Program-made: the position numbers and the translations under genes
Shown: in pieces, positions 46,096 to 54,043 of the stretch
Layout: the number at the start of each line of letters is the position of its first letter
Numbering within the stretch: the stretch's first letter is position 1
NCBI RefSeq assembly: GCF_030295425.1
Contig: NZ_AP027081.1
Coordinates: forward strand, 4,360,001 to 4,424,000
Source: Mesoterricola sediminis
GTDB lineage: Bacteria > Acidobacteriota > Holophagae > Holophagales > Holophagaceae
Reading direction: 5' to 3'
DNA: 64,000 bases
The notes under the pieces: generated by a model
Told to the model about the DNA's origin: nothing
What the model saw: the letters and a program-made list of their open reading frames with translations, nothing else
The model's database searches: none

Positions 46096-47172
46096 GTGAA
46101 AGGCCTGCGGGAGCTCGCCGCCGCCATCCGGTCCCTGGAGGGGCCGGCGGCGCTGTCGACCCTCGTCCGGGCCCGGGGCAGCTCGTACCGCAAGCCCGGG
46201 GCCCGCATGGTGCACGCCCCCGGAGGGGTCCGCGCCGGCGGCATCAGCGCCGGCTGCCTGGAGACGGATGTCCTGGAGCGCGTCGAGCGGGTCCTGGCGG
46301 CCGGCGTCCCCGCCCTGGCCACCTACGACATGGGCAGTGACCTGGACCTGGTCTGGGGCACGGGCATGGGCTGCCAGGGCCGCGCGGACGTGCTGATGGA
46401 ACCCCTGGAGCCGGGCCGCCTCCCCTGGTGGATGACCTGGTGCCTGGACCTCATGGAGACCCGCGGCCGGGGCGCCCTGGCCACGGTCTGGGCCGCGGAG
46501 GCCGGCGCCTTCGCCGGCCCCGGGGACCGGTTCATCCTGACGGAGGACGAGACCCAGGCCCCGGCCGCCCTGGCGGAGGCCCTGCGGGCCGTGGAGGCGT
46601 CGGGGGAGCCCGCCGACTTCGAGGCCGAGGGGGTCCGGGCCCTCCTGGAACCGGTGCTCCCCCCCACCGCCCTCTGGATCGTGGGCGCCGGGGACCACGC
46701 CCGGCCCCTCTTCCGGATCGCCCGGAACCTGGGCTGGTACCTGGGCCTGGCGGATCACCGGCCCGCCCTCGCCACCGCGGCCCGCTTCCCGGAGGCGGAC
46801 CGCATCCTCGTGGGCCGGGCGGGGGACGTCCTGGCCCGCGTCCCCTTCGACGCCCGCACCGGGGCCCTGGTGGTGAGCCACGTCTTCGAGGAGGACAAGG
46901 CCGCCCTGGACGCCCTCCTCCGCGCGCCGCTGGGCTACCTGGGGCTCCAGGGCAACCGCCGGCGCTCGGAGCGCCTCCTCCAGGAGCTGGAGGCGGAGCG
47001 GGGGCCCCTGCCCGCCTCCGGCCTGGCCGCCCTCCACTTCCCGGCGGGCCTGGACCTGGGCGCGGAATCCCCCGAGGCCATCGCCCTCTCCATGATCGCC
47101 GAGGCCCAGGCCGTGCTGTCGGGCCGGAAGGGCGGCCCCCTGCGGGACCGGAAGCTGCCCATCCACGGGTGA
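46096..47172 (+). CDS. second XdhC/CoxI family protein
   Basis: A 358-residue paralogue of the XdhC at 22887. The N-terminal domain has STLVRARGSSYRKPGARM, ISAGCLETDVLE and ATYDMGSDLDLVWGTGMGCQG, and a Rossmann segment LWIVGAGDHARPLFRIA follows. GSSYRKPGA and GCLE fit the canonical XdhC pattern better than the first copy does. It is presumably a Mo-cofactor chaperone for a hydroxylase. It starts at GTG 46096, seven bases after ssnA, and ends the catabolic arm. Confidence 0.88.
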   Translation: MKGLRELAAAIRSLEGPAALSTLVRARGSSYRKPGARMVHAPGGVRAGGISAGCLETDVLERVERVLAAGVPALATYDMGSDLDLVWGTGMGCQGRADVLMEPLEPGRLPWWMTWCLDLMETRGRGALATVWAAEAGAFAGPGDRFILTEDETQAPAALAEALRAVEASGEPADFEAEGVRALLEPVLPPTALWIVGAGDHARPLFRIARNLGWYLGLADHRPALATAARFPEADRILVGRAGDVLARVPFDARTGALVVSHVFEEDKAALDALLRAPLGYLGLQGNRRRSERLLQELEAERGPLPASGLAALHFPAGLDLGAESPEAIALSMIAEAQAVLSGRKGGPLRDRKLPIHG

Positions 47173-47185
47173 GGCCGGACAGGAA

Positions 47186-47228
47186 GACGGTGCATGAGGC
47201 GCGCATCCCGCGCGCCGCATGCACCGTC
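47186..47228. terminator. 19-bp hairpin between convergent xdhC2 and nrfA
   Basis: GACGGTGCATGAGGCGCGC (47186-47204) pairs with 47210-47228 with one mismatch and a 5-base loop ATCCC. It is placed 13 bases after the xdhC2 stop and 30 bases before the nrfA stop. No U run follows on either strand. Likely a bidirectional transcription barrier. Confidence 0.55.
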
Positions 47229-47258
47229 CCGCAGCCCCGACGGGGCGATCCGGAGCGC

Positions 47259-48770
47259 CTACTTCCGGGCGGCCACCTTCACCGGCGCCGGCCTGACCTT
47301 GTCCTTCAGCTCGCGGAGGGCCAGCTGGCCCTGGCGGGCGAAGTCGATGGCCTCGCCCAGGATGCGGGCCACCTCCTGCGGGGCGTGGAAGCCCATGGAG
47401 TTCTCGGCGTTGATGAAGTCGGAGCGCCACTGCGCCTTGCGCTGGTACTCGAAGACGTCCTTGAGCTGGGCCTCGTCATAGCCTTCGGCCCGGGCCTTCT
47501 GGAGGTCGTTGATGAGGGCGACGACGGCGTCCTCGGCCCGCAGCATGAGGGTGTGGGTGCGGTCCTGGATGGCCTCCACGCGGGCCTTCAGCTCGCCCTC
47601 GGGGAAGCGGTGGCAGGTCTGGCAGGCGCGGTTCACGTTGAGGAGGGGGCTGGCCACCCGGTGGTCGCTGATCTTGAGGGCGCCCTCGCGCTGGTAGGGC
47701 ATGTGGCAGTCCGCGCAGGAGACGCCGGAACGGGCATGGACGCCCTGGCTCCAGATCTCGAATTCGGGGTGCTGGGCCTTGAGGACCTCGGCGCCGGTCC
47801 GGGCGTGCTTCCAGTCGAAGAACCGGTGGCCGTCGGCGAACTTGTAGTTGTCGTAGGTGGCCTCGATCTCCTCGACCTTGAGGCCGCGGTCCCAGGGGAA
47901 GAAGAGGGTGGTCTTGGGGCCGCAGTAGTACTCGACGTGGCACTGGCCGCACACGAAGGACCGCATCTCCTGCCGGGTGGCGTCCCGGTTCGGGTCGTAG
48001 GCCTCCTTGCGGTCGCCCTTGCGCCACTTCTCCACGGAGGGCAGGTGCGGCACGGGGGAATCGGACTTGGCCAGGGCGACGATGCCGCGCAGGAAGCCGG
48101 GCTTGGTCACGCGGAGCTGCATGGTCTTGGGATCGTGGCAGTCGGCGCAGACGACGGGGTGCTTCACGAGCTTGGTGGCCTCGGCGTAGGGCAGCTTGCA
48201 CACGGCCTCGAAGCCGGCCATGAGCTGGGCCTGGCCCTTCTCGCTGAGGAAGGGATCGTCCAGGGAGCCCGCCGCGCCGGCCTTGAGGCCCGCCTCGCGG
48301 TAGGGGATGGTCGTGGCGCCGTGGCAATGGAGGCAGGCGCCGCTCTGGGGACGCTCGGTGACGCGCTTGGTGGCGCGCTGGTCGTCCAGCATGAAGGCGT
48401 GGCCCCGCCGGTTGCGGTAGTCGATGGCGAAGGCGTAGCCGTCGAAGATCACCGGCAGGCGCGGGTCCTCCACGATCTTTTCGGGCGGGAGGGCCTCGCT
48501 GCCGCCGCCGCCGTACTTGGTGCCGTAGCGCTCCGAGGTGCGGAGGTAGCCGTCGTACTGGCGGGGGAAGTTCTTGCCCCAGAGCGCGGGGTCCAGCGTC
48601 TTCTCGTCCAGGTCGACGAGGCGCACGGAAGTCTGGAGGGCCTCCATCTTGTGGCGGGTGACGCTCGCGTTCAGGGCCAGGACGAGGATCGTCCCGACCG
48701 CCGCGGCCGCGGCGATGAGGCCTAGGCGGAACACCGGGCGGGTGTGGAGGGGGGGCTTGGGATCGTTCAT
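47259..48770 (-). CDS. nrfA: pentaheme cytochrome c nitrite reductase (ammonia-forming)
   Basis: A 503-residue periplasmic enzyme reducing nitrite to ammonium with six electrons. After an N-terminal membrane segment (LIAAAAAVGTILVLAL), five heme sites are present: CLHCH at 146-150, CADCH, CGQCH (followed by VEYYC), CADCH and CQTCH. LKAQHPEFE, near the calcium site, is conserved. The first, catalytic heme normally uses CxxCK in E. coli-type NrfA. Here it reads CLHCH, as in a minority of NrfAs, so histidine would be the proximal ligand. It lies 33 bases downstream of nrfH. Confidence 0.93.
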   Translation of the reverse strand: MNDPKPPLHTRPVFRLGLIAAAAAVGTILVLALNASVTRHKMEALQTSVRLVDLDEKTLDPALWGKNFPRQYDGYLRTSERYGTKYGGGGSEALPPEKIVEDPRLPVIFDGYAFAIDYRNRRGHAFMLDDQRATKRVTERPQSGACLHCHGATTIPYREAGLKAGAAGSLDDPFLSEKGQAQLMAGFEAVCKLPYAEATKLVKHPVVCADCHDPKTMQLRVTKPGFLRGIVALAKSDSPVPHLPSVEKWRKGDRKEAYDPNRDATRQEMRSFVCGQCHVEYYCGPKTTLFFPWDRGLKVEEIEATYDNYKFADGHRFFDWKHARTGAEVLKAQHPEFEIWSQGVHARSGVSCADCHMPYQREGALKISDHRVASPLLNVNRACQTCHRFPEGELKARVEAIQDRTHTLMLRAEDAVVALINDLQKARAEGYDEAQLKDVFEYQRKAQWRSDFINAENSMGFHAPQEVARILGEAIDFARQGQLALRELKDKVRPAPVKVAARK

Positions 48771-48803
48771 GGGTGGCCTCGAGAAGGGATCTGGGATCTG
48801 GGG

Positions 48804-49310
48804 CTAGCGTCCGTGGCCCACGCCGGGGTGGCATTTCACGCAGCCGTAGAGGCCCCCGCGGGGCTCCGCGGAAAGCCCCCCGTGGGCGGTGATGTCGTTG
48901 ACGAGCGCGGCGTGGCAGCGGATGCAGTTGGCTTCCAGCACCTCCGCGTTGCCGGGCTTGATCTGGATCGGATCGTGGAAGTCCATGAGGGTGAAGGCGC
49001 GGCTGTGGTGGTAGCCGTTGCTGGCCTTCACGTAGAGCTTGCCGATGGCGCTCTCGTGGGGCAGGTGGCAGTCGTTGCAGACCGCGGCGGCGTGGTGGGA
49101 GCTGTGCAGCCAGCCCTCGTACTGCTCGCGCATCACGTGGCAGTTCACGCAGACGGCGGGGTCGTTGGAGAGGTACGAGGTGCCGTGGGCCGAGACGAAG
49201 GTGAAGAGCCCCGAACCCAGGAACGCGCCGACGAGGATCGGGATGGCGATGCCCAGGGCCCAGAGCGCGCCGCGGGGCTTCACCTGCCGACCGCCAAGTC
49301 CTCCTGCCAT
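48804..49310 (-). CDS. nrfH: NrfH, tetraheme quinol dehydrogenase subunit
   Basis: A 168-residue membrane-anchored NapC/NirT-type cytochrome that passes electrons from menaquinol to NrfA. It has one N-terminal transmembrane helix (residues 15-38) and four heme sites: CVNCH (54-58, followed by the Met60 ligand candidate), CNDCH, CIRCH and CVKCH. ATG 49310 has CGGAGGAAG upstream and was chosen over an in-frame extension to 49391. It is the first gene of nrfHA, with an FNR/HcpR-like palindrome 67 bases before its start. Confidence 0.93.
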   Translation of the reverse strand: MAGGLGGRQVKPRGALWALGIAIPILVGAFLGSGLFTFVSAHGTSYLSNDPAVCVNCHVMREQYEGWLHSSHHAAAVCNDCHLPHESAIGKLYVKASNGYHHSRAFTLMDFHDPIQIKPGNAEVLEANCIRCHAALVNDITAHGGLSAEPRGGLYGCVKCHPGVGHGR

Positions 49311-49376
49311 GGCTTCCTCCGAATCCGTCCTAAATACGGCTATGCAACTAGGCTGCACGCGAAGCCTAGAATCTTC

Positions 49377-49392
49377 CTTGACGGAAATCAAG
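49377..49392 (-). promoter_or_regulatory. FNR/HcpR-like palindrome upstream of nrfHA
   Basis: On the minus strand CTTGATTTCCGTCAAG: half-sites TTGAT and GTCAA with a 4-base spacer, one mismatch from perfect symmetry. CRP/FNR-family regulators including FNR and HcpR bind sites of this shape, and nrf genes are common targets. A second short palindrome, CTAGGCT/AGCCTAG (49348-49369), lies between it and the gene. Confidence 0.55.
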
Positions 49393-49425
49393 ACGTGAAA
49401 CTTTTCTCGAAAAGAATCTAACTGT

Positions 49426-49935
49426 TTATTTATAAATTGGTTGCCCGGGGTTCCAGGCGAGGATGAAGTCCGCCACGGCCTCCGGATCGTCCAGGTCCAG
49501 GCGGGGCACCGGCAGGTCCGGGAGGGCCTCGTCCGACGCCACGGCCACGATGTGGGGGTCGCCGCCGACCAGCAGGGGCTTCCCTTCGGACCGCCGGTGC
49601 ACCTCGATCTTGGGGTGGGGATGGGTCTTGAAGCCCTCGATCAGGAGCAGGTCCACGGGCGTCATGCGCTCGATGAGCGATTCGATGGAGGGTTCGGGCG
49701 CCTCCCGGTTCTCGTGCATGAGGACCCACCGGTGGGCGGCCACGACGAGCACCTCGGAGGCCCCGGCCTCCCGGTGCTTCCAGGAGTCCTTGCCCTCGGT
49801 GTCCAGGTCGAACCGGTGGTGGGTGTGCTTCATGGTGGAGACCTGGAGCCCGCGGCGGCGCAGGACCGGGAGGAGGGCGGTCACCAGGCTCGTCTTGCCG
49901 CTGCCGCTCCAGCCCACGATGCCCATGATCCGCAT
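49426..49935 (-). CDS. mobB: MobB, molybdopterin-guanine dinucleotide biosynthesis adaptor
   Basis: A 169-residue P-loop GTP-binding protein. The Walker A GIVGWSGSGKTSLV is at the N terminus, then STMKHTHHRFDLDTEGKDSWKHREAGA and VDLLLIEGFKTHPHPKIEVHR, all typical of MobB, which assists MobA in forming the guanine-dinucleotide Mo cofactor. ATG 49935 follows GAAGGGGTGAGG. It begins four bases after the rpiR stop, so the two form an operon. No mobA is in the window. Confidence 0.92.
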   Translation of the reverse strand: MRIMGIVGWSGSGKTSLVTALLPVLRRRGLQVSTMKHTHHRFDLDTEGKDSWKHREAGASEVLVVAAHRWVLMHENREAPEPSIESLIERMTPVDLLLIEGFKTHPHPKIEVHRRSEGKPLLVGGDPHIVAVASDEALPDLPVPRLDLDDPEAVADFILAWNPGQPIYK

Positions 49936-49939
49936 GGCC

Positions 49940-50839
49940 TCACCCCTTCCGTCCACCTTTCACCGCGCCGGGGCGCATGGGCAGCCAGTGGTCCACGAAG
50001 AGGGGCTGGGCCACCTTGTCCGCCGCCTTGAGGCGGTGCAGGGTGCCGGTGTGGTCCTGGCTGGCCGCGACGATGGCGAAGGCATGGGCCAGCGCCGCGA
50101 ACGTTGTCATGCTGCAGCTGAAGAGCAGGTCCTCGCTGGGCACGGGGATGTGGATGTCCGCGTAGGGCGCCAGGGGCGAATCCGCGCGCTCGGAGAAGGC
50201 GAGGACCGGCACCCCGGACTCCTTGGCGAAGACGGCGGCGTCCACCGTCTCGCGGCTGTAGGGCGCGAAGCTGAGGACGATCAGCAGGTCGTGTTCCCCC
50301 AGGTTGGCGACCTGGTTGGAGAAGTCGGAGGGGATGGCCCCGATGCAGGGCAGGCCGGCCTGGGTGAGGTAGAAGGCCAGGATCAGGCTCATCACGTGGG
50401 AGACGCCCCGGCCCAGGATCACCCGGTGGCGGGACTGGGTGATGAGGGCCACCGCCTCCTCGAGGGTGCCGTGGTCCACCATCTGGATGAGCCGGTTGAG
50501 GTTCTCCCCGTCCCGCCGGGTCACTTCGGCCAGGGTGCCGAAGACGTCGGTGGGGGCCTCCATCATCTCCAGGTCCGTGTCGCCGCTGCGGGCGTGGCAG
50601 GCCGCGCGGAGGGCGTCGCGGAACTCGCTGAAGCCCTTGTAGTCCAGGCGCTTGGCGAACCGGACGACGGTTCCGACGCTCACGTTCGCCCGGTGCGCCA
50701 TGGACTCGATGCCCCAGAGGGCGCCCAGGAGGTGATCGGACATGAGCACGTCCGCGATGCGGCGCATGGCGTCCGGAAGGTCGCGGTACGCCTCCGCGAG
50801 GCGCGCCTGGATGGGGGTATCGGACGTTTGGGCGTTCAT
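49940..50839 (-). CDS. RpiR/MurR family transcriptional regulator
   Basis: A 299-residue regulator. The N-terminal HTH_6 domain (YRDLPDAMRRIADVLMSD ... VSVGTVVRFAKRLDYKGFSEFRDAL) is followed by a SIS domain (RVILGRGVSHVMSLILAFYLTQAGLP ... DLLIVLSFAPYSRETVDAA). The SIS domain normally binds a phosphosugar-like ligand. ATG 50839 starts MNAQTSDTPIQ, and the upstream in-frame extension to 51259 lies antisense to the next gene and was rejected. It is in an operon with mobB. RpiR proteins regulate purine or allantoin genes in some bacteria, so it is a candidate local regulator. Confidence 0.88.
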   Translation of the reverse strand: MNAQTSDTPIQARLAEAYRDLPDAMRRIADVLMSDHLLGALWGIESMAHRANVSVGTVVRFAKRLDYKGFSEFRDALRAACHARSGDTDLEMMEAPTDVFGTLAEVTRRDGENLNRLIQMVDHGTLEEAVALITQSRHRVILGRGVSHVMSLILAFYLTQAGLPCIGAIPSDFSNQVANLGEHDLLIVLSFAPYSRETVDAAVFAKESGVPVLAFSERADSPLAPYADIHIPVPSEDLLFSCSMTTFAALAHAFAIVAASQDHTGTLHRLKAADKVAQPLFVDHWLPMRPGAVKGGRKG

Positions 50840-50903
50840 GGGTGATGAAAAGTGTAGCACCAGGGGCGGGGGGCAGGGGCCCGGCGCCGGGTATCCTGTC
50901 CCC

Positions 50904-51683
50904 ATGATGTACGCCGCCCTCGCCTCCGGCTCCAAGGGGAACTGCCATGTCTTCTCCCGCCCCGGGTCGACCCTCCTGGTGGACGCCGGCATCTCCCTCA
51001 AGCAGATCCGCCTGCGCATGGCCGCGGTGGGGCTGGAGGAGGGGGCCGAGGTGGCCGTGGCCCTCACCCACGAGCACTCGGACCACATCGGGGCGGTGCC
51101 CGTCCTCCTGAGACGGACCCCCTGGCTGTTCATGGGCACGCCGGACACCTTGGCGGCCGTGGAGGCCGCGACGGGGGTGGAGATCCCCCCCAGCCGCCGG
51201 ATCCCCCTGCGCGCCGGTTCGCCCGAGCGATGGAACGGTTTCGAGGTGCTCCCCTTCACGACCCCCCACGACGCGGCCGATTCGGTGGCCTACCGGGTCT
51301 CCGCGGACGGCCTGCGGGCCGCCGTGGTGACGGACCTGGGGCACCCCACGGCCCTGGTGGAGGACCACTGCCGGGACCTGGACCTGCTCGTCCTGGAGGC
51401 CAACCACGACGTGGTGATGCTCCGGGAGGGGGACTACCCCCCCGCCCTGAAGGCCCGGATCCTCAGCCGCGTCGGCCACCTCAGCAACGAGGCCATGGCC
51501 GACCTGCTGGCCCGGGTGAACGCCCCCGCCCTGCGCACGGTGGTGCTCGCCCATCTGAGTGAACACAACAACCTGCCGGACCTGGCCCGGCTCGCCGCCG
51601 AGGCGGTCCTGGCGGGCAGCGGCACCCGCCTCCTGGTGGCCAGCCAAACCGTTCCCCTCCAGGTTGCGGACCCCGCCGTTTAG
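50904..51683 (+). CDS. MBL-fold metallohydrolase, YycJ/WalJ-like
   Basis: A 259-residue metallo-beta-lactamase-fold protein similar to YycJ/WalJ: ALASGSKGNCHVF, the metal motif THEHSDHIG (HxHxDH), VVTDLGHPT, LEANHD and HLSNEAMADLL. The family includes 5'-3' DNA exonucleases linked to mismatch repair in Bacillus, so a nuclease role is plausible. A -10-like TATCCT lies seven bases before the ATGATG start, suggesting a leaderless or very short leader transcript. Divergent from rpiR. Confidence 0.85.
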   Translation: MMYAALASGSKGNCHVFSRPGSTLLVDAGISLKQIRLRMAAVGLEEGAEVAVALTHEHSDHIGAVPVLLRRTPWLFMGTPDTLAAVEAATGVEIPPSRRIPLRAGSPERWNGFEVLPFTTPHDAADSVAYRVSADGLRAAVVTDLGHPTALVEDHCRDLDLLVLEANHDVVMLREGDYPPALKARILSRVGHLSNEAMADLLARVNAPALRTVVLAHLSEHNNLPDLARLAAEAVLAGSGTRLLVASQTVPLQVADPAV

Positions 51684-51698
51684 GACGAGGATGGATCC

Positions 51699-52757
51699 AT
51701 GAACCTCCTGAAGCCCTCCCGTCTGGCCTTCGTGGCCCTTTCCCTTCCCCTGGCGGCCCAGACCCCCCTCTTCAACGACGGGACCGCCTTCGGCGGCTCC
51801 CGGGTCTTCTCGGACGGCCTGAGCCCCCTGGGCAACCCGGCCCGGTACGACCGGGCGGCCCCGGGCTGGCACCTCTCGTGGGTCGACGGGGACCAGCGGG
51901 CCTCGGACAACAAGGCCATCCTCGGGGACACCCTGGCCACCGATCCCACGGTGGTGGACGGGGCCCTCCGGCGCCTGGCCGACAACCCCTGGGCCCTGCG
52001 CACCCGCGCCTACGGCCTCGCCATGGCCCGGGACGCGGCCGGCTTCGGCTTCACCCGGGAGGAGTTCCGCAGCAGCTTCGCCGCCGTGGACCTGACCAAC
52101 CTGGGCGCCGGCCTCGCGGCCAACACCACCGTCCTGGACGGGCGGCGCGCCATCGTGAACCGCATCCACGTCGGCGGCGGCTCCCTCGCCGGGGGCACCG
52201 CGGCCGGTTTCAGTTTCCGGGCCGAGCAGTGGCAGCTGGGCGGCATCGCCCCCCTGCTGGCCCAGGGGGGGACCTTCCCCTACACCCTCCGCGCCGACGA
52301 CCTGGTCATGTCCGCCAACCCCGCCTCGGTGAAGGCCACCAACTGGGCCCTGGACGCCGGGTTCACCCGGGACCTGGCCGAGGGCCTCCGCCTGGGGGTG
52401 ATGGTGGACCAGCTCAACCGCAAGCGCCTGTGGGACGTGGACATGAAGCCCCAGTTCCGGGCGGCCCTCCAGCTCGACCTGGGCCCCAGCACGCTGCTGA
52501 CCCTGGAAAGCGACCTCAACCGCACGGCCCGCATGCCCTTCCCCCAGAAGCAGCGGACCGCCGCCGCCTCCCTCCGCTACCAGGTCAGCGCCTCGGTCAC
52601 CTTCCGGGTGGGCGGCGAGCGCCGGGAGATCGGGGACGCCTCCGTCACCCGCGTCGGCGGCACCCTGGACCTCCGCATGCCTTCCCTCCTGCTCTCCTTC
52701 GGGTTCCAGGCGGGCCCCGACCGGCCCCTCAAGGGCCTCGCCGCGATGGTGAACTGA
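51699..52757 (+). CDS. predicted outer-membrane beta-barrel protein (TraF/PorV-like)
   Basis: A 352-residue exported protein. A signal peptide (KPSRLAFVALSLPLAAQ) is followed by FGGSRVFSDGLSPLGNPARYDR, a start typical of TraF_2/PorV-like barrels, then many alternating strands (GLRLGVMVDQLNRKRLWDVDMKPQFRAALQ, STLLTLESDLNRTARMPFP). No enzymatic motif is visible. Translation continues into the LolA-like gene with a one-base stop/start overlap, suggesting a shared envelope role. Confidence 0.6.
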   Translation: MNLLKPSRLAFVALSLPLAAQTPLFNDGTAFGGSRVFSDGLSPLGNPARYDRAAPGWHLSWVDGDQRASDNKAILGDTLATDPTVVDGALRRLADNPWALRTRAYGLAMARDAAGFGFTREEFRSSFAAVDLTNLGAGLAANTTVLDGRRAIVNRIHVGGGSLAGGTAAGFSFRAEQWQLGGIAPLLAQGGTFPYTLRADDLVMSANPASVKATNWALDAGFTRDLAEGLRLGVMVDQLNRKRLWDVDMKPQFRAALQLDLGPSTLLTLESDLNRTARMPFPQKQRTAAASLRYQVSASVTFRVGGERREIGDASVTRVGGTLDLRMPSLLLSFGFQAGPDRPLKGLAAMVN

Positions 52758-53437
52758 TGGTCACCCGGTTCCGCGCGGCCGCCCTGGCGGCCCTCGCCGC
52801 CCTGGCCATGTCCGCCCAGCCCCCCCTCAAGGAAGTGGTGGAGCGCTTCGACGCCGCCCAGGCCAAGGTCTCCACCCTCCAGGCCCCGTTCACCCTCACC
52901 ATCCGGCGGGCCCTCCTGAAGACGCCCACCGTGACCAAGGGGACCCTCTGGCTCCAGGAGTCGGACTTCGTCCACTTCGCCTTCGCCCCGCCCGAGGACC
53001 TGGTCATCCACATCACCCCCAAGGCCCTCGTCTCCTACAGCCCCGGGGAAGGGGCGGCGGAGGTCATGAAGATCGGCCTCATCAAGAACACCAACCGCCG
53101 CTTCCTGGGCCTGGGCCAGCGCCTCAGCTACCTGTCGGACTACTTCCGCATCAGCGTCGGCGAGACCCGGGAGCCCGCGGGCACCTGGCTCCTGACCCTC
53201 GAGCCCCGGAGCCTCTCCGTCAAGAAGCGCATGCAGGTCCTCCAGATCTGGGTGGACCGGGAGACCTGGCTGCCCCGGCAGATGAACTGGGTGGAGCGCA
53301 GCGGCGACAGCTGGCTCCTGGAACTGGGCCCCCTCGGCCTCAACCAGCCCGTCCCCGCCCAGGTCACCGGCTTCAAGGTCCCGGCCGGCGTCCCGGTCCG
53401 CAACGAGTTCAGCTTTTTTGCAACCAGAAGGAAGTAG
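52757..53437 (+). CDS. LolA-like outer-membrane lipoprotein carrier protein
   Basis: A 226-residue periplasmic protein. A signal peptide (RAAALAALAALAMSA) is followed by a LolA-like fold: PLKEVVERFDAAQAKVSTLQAPFTL, KGTLWLQESDFVHFAF, and RMQVLQIWVDRETWLPRQMNW. LolA ferries lipoproteins to the outer membrane. Close relatives act in other lipid-export systems, so the cargo is uncertain. ATG 52757 shares its first base with the previous stop codon. Confidence 0.8.
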   Translation: MVTRFRAAALAALAALAMSAQPPLKEVVERFDAAQAKVSTLQAPFTLTIRRALLKTPTVTKGTLWLQESDFVHFAFAPPEDLVIHITPKALVSYSPGEGAAEVMKIGLIKNTNRRFLGLGQRLSYLSDYFRISVGETREPAGTWLLTLEPRSLSVKKRMQVLQIWVDRETWLPRQMNWVERSGDSWLLELGPLGLNQPVPAQVTGFKVPAGVPVRNEFSFFATRRK

Positions 53438-53464
53438 AATGAAGGCGGCTGCAACGAGGCACGC

Positions 53465-54040
53465 ATGATCGTCACCTGTCCATCCTGCGAATCCCGCTTC
53501 CAGTACGGGGACGAGCGGTTCATGGGAGCCCCTTCCAAGCGCTTCCGATGCCCCAAGTGCGGCCACACCTTCGAGGTCCGGAACCCCGCCCTGGCGGCCC
53601 CGGCGCCCCTCGCGCCGCCGCCGCCCCCGCCGCCGCCCAAGGCCACCGAAACGAGCCGGCGCAAGGGACGGGACGCCATGCTCTCCCTGGCCAACCTGAA
53701 GCACGACGGCATGCCGCCGGGCATGCGCTACAGCCTCGCCTTCCTCACCGGGCCCCTGGCCTCCACCGTGAAAGTGCTGGAGGGGCCCATCACGGTCATC
53801 GGGCGGGAGGAGGGGGACGTGGTCATCAACGACCCGGAGATCTCCCGCCGGCACGCCCGGGTGGAAATCCATCCGGACGGCACGGTCTGGCTCTCCGACC
53901 TGGGAAGCACCAACGGCACCTTCCTGGACACCACCCCCATCACCGAGCCCGTCAAGCTCTCCGATCGCCAGGAATTCTCCTGCGGCCGGAGCACCTTCAT
54001 GCTCCTGGTCCGGGACACCAACGCCCTCGGCCTGGACTGA
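53465..54040 (+). CDS. zinc-ribbon and FHA domain protein
   Basis: A 191-residue cytoplasmic protein. The N-terminal MJ0042-type zinc ribbon (CPSCESRF ... RFRCPKCGHTFEV) is followed by a proline-rich linker and a C-terminal FHA domain at about 95-185 (TVIGREEGDVVINDPEISRRHARVEI ... LGSTNGTFLD). The FHA phosphothreonine-binding residues GRE, SRRHA and STNGT are intact. It should bind a phosphorylated partner; no kinase is in the window. The TPR gene follows three bases later. Confidence 0.88.
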   Translation: MIVTCPSCESRFQYGDERFMGAPSKRFRCPKCGHTFEVRNPALAAPAPLAPPPPPPPPKATETSRRKGRDAMLSLANLKHDGMPPGMRYSLAFLTGPLASTVKVLEGPITVIGREEGDVVINDPEISRRHARVEIHPDGTVWLSDLGSTNGTFLDTTPITEPVKLSDRQEFSCGRSTFMLLVRDTNALGLD

Positions 54041-54043
54041 GCC

